Shown here in pieces: positions 21,626 to 22,120 of a stretch of DNA of 22,120 bases (position 1 is the first letter of the stretch; every line of letters begins with the position of its first letter). The stretch is from assembly GCA_028868335.1 (NCBI GenBank), contig JAGWUU010000012.1, positions 1 through 22,120 on the forward strand, written 5' to 3'. Made by a program: the position numbers and the translations under genes. Under the pieces are notes generated by a model. The model was not told the DNA's origin. It saw nothing but the letters and a program-made list of their open reading frames with translations, and did not search any database. The DNA comes from Sphingomonadales bacterium (GTDB lineage Bacteria; Pseudomonadota; Alphaproteobacteria; Sphingomonadales; Sphingomonadaceae).

Positions 21626-22120
21626 CTAGAGCCCTTCGGCCCCGCGCATCATACCCACGACCCCCGTTCGGCCGACTTCGACCAGCCCCAGTTCGCGCAT
21701 CAGGGCGACGAAGCGGTCGATCTTGTCGGGGTTGCCGGTCAGTTCGAAAATGAAGCTGCTGGTGGTGGTGTCGATCACCTTGGCGCGGAACACGTCGGCC
21801 AGCCGCAGCGCCTCGACCCGGGCATCGCCGGTGCCGGACACCTTGACCAGCGCCAGCTCGCGCTCGACGTGCGCGCCGCTTTCGGTCAGGTCCACCACCT
21901 TGTGGACCGGCACCAGCCGGTCGAGCTGGGCATGGATCTGGTCGATCACCGCCGGCGGGCCGTGGGTGACGATGGTGATCCGGCTGACCGCGTGGTTTTC
22001 GGTAATGTCGGCCACGGTCAGGCTGTCGATATTGTACCCGCGCGCGGTGAACAGCCCGGCGATCTTGGCCAGGATGCCCGCCTCGTTATCGACCGTGATG
22101 GTCAGGACGTGGCGTTCCGA
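21626..22120 (-). CDS. ilvN: Acetolactate synthase small (regulatory) subunit, N-terminus cut by window edge
   Basis: This regulatory subunit binds the large subunit of acetohydroxyacid synthase and confers valine feedback inhibition. The minus-strand frame is open to the window edge, giving 164 codons. ERHVLTITVDNEAGILAKIA and GLFTARGYNIDSLTV form the N-terminal ACT domain, followed by SRITIVTHG and a linker region. The second, C-terminal domain includes VDTTTSSFIFELTGNPDKID and ends MRGAEGL. The usual length is about 160-175 residues, so only a few N-terminal residues are missing. A GTG inside the ACT domain (22015) is not the start. The large subunit ilvB/ilvI is expected just beyond the right edge. 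Confidence 0.96.
   Translation of the reverse strand, partial: SERHVLTITVDNEAGILAKIAGLFTARGYNIDSLTVADITENHAVSRITIVTHGPPAVIDQIHAQLDRLVPVHKVVDLTESGAHVERELALVKVSGTGDARVEALRLADVFRAKVIDTTTSSFIFELTGNPDKIDRFVALMRELGLVEVGRTGVVGMMRGAEGL

Noticed and set aside
1..22120. CRISPR arrays, tRNA or rRNA genes, complete insertion sequences
   Set aside because: No regularly spaced repeats, no tRNA-like cloverleaf or rRNA sequence, and no transposase reading frame was found.

Overview
The window is a high-GC stretch that looks like a chromosome from the alphaproteobacterial order Sphingomonadales (Novosphingobium/Sphingomonas/Erythrobacter type). This is inferred from the protein sequences, the codon use, a GH18-deacetylase-glycosyltransferase fusion and two palindromic intergenic repeats that I associate with that group from memory. 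No database search was possible.

Layout, left to right. (1) 1-2293: recJ on the minus strand (its C-terminus is off the window), divergent from a small flavodoxin-like gene. (2) 2404-4732: an accessory patch. It holds an uncharacterised protein without a canonical start codon, a predicted AHH-type HNH nuclease directly downstream, a 220-base stretch without a convincing gene, and a 766-base segment bounded by imperfect terminal inverted repeats and a CTAG duplication, whose only substantial gene encodes a RES-domain protein. (3) 4733-6369: a nitronate monooxygenase divergent from a MOSC-domain protein. (4) 6366-9674: a 1102-residue three-domain envelope polysaccharide protein. (5) 9763-14539: catabolic genes. 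An amidohydrolase and an iron-dependent alcohol dehydrogenase form a minus-strand pair, divergent from an acyl-CoA dehydrogenase that is followed by a zinc alcohol dehydrogenase. (6) 14536-16725: leuA with a leucine-rich leader peptide and attenuator-like structure, preceded by a PilZ-domain gene. (7) 16933-19708: a tightly packed operon of serine hydrolase, thioesterase and epoxide hydrolase. (8) 19757-22120: yceI, ilvC and the start-truncated ilvN, all on the minus strand.

How the genes work together. leuA, ilvC and ilvN are branched-chain amino acid biosynthesis genes. Between them lie dehydrogenases and hydrolases that suggest use of lipophilic or cyclic organic compounds; the substrate cannot be read from sequence. 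The most notable signals are the leu leader peptide, the CTAG-bounded RES-carrying segment, the unknown-protein/AHH-nuclease pair, a 14-bp inverted repeat that reaches into the yceI ribosome binding site, and two convergent gene pairs that share one CTAG as both stop codons. No tRNA, rRNA, CRISPR array or complete transposase gene was seen.
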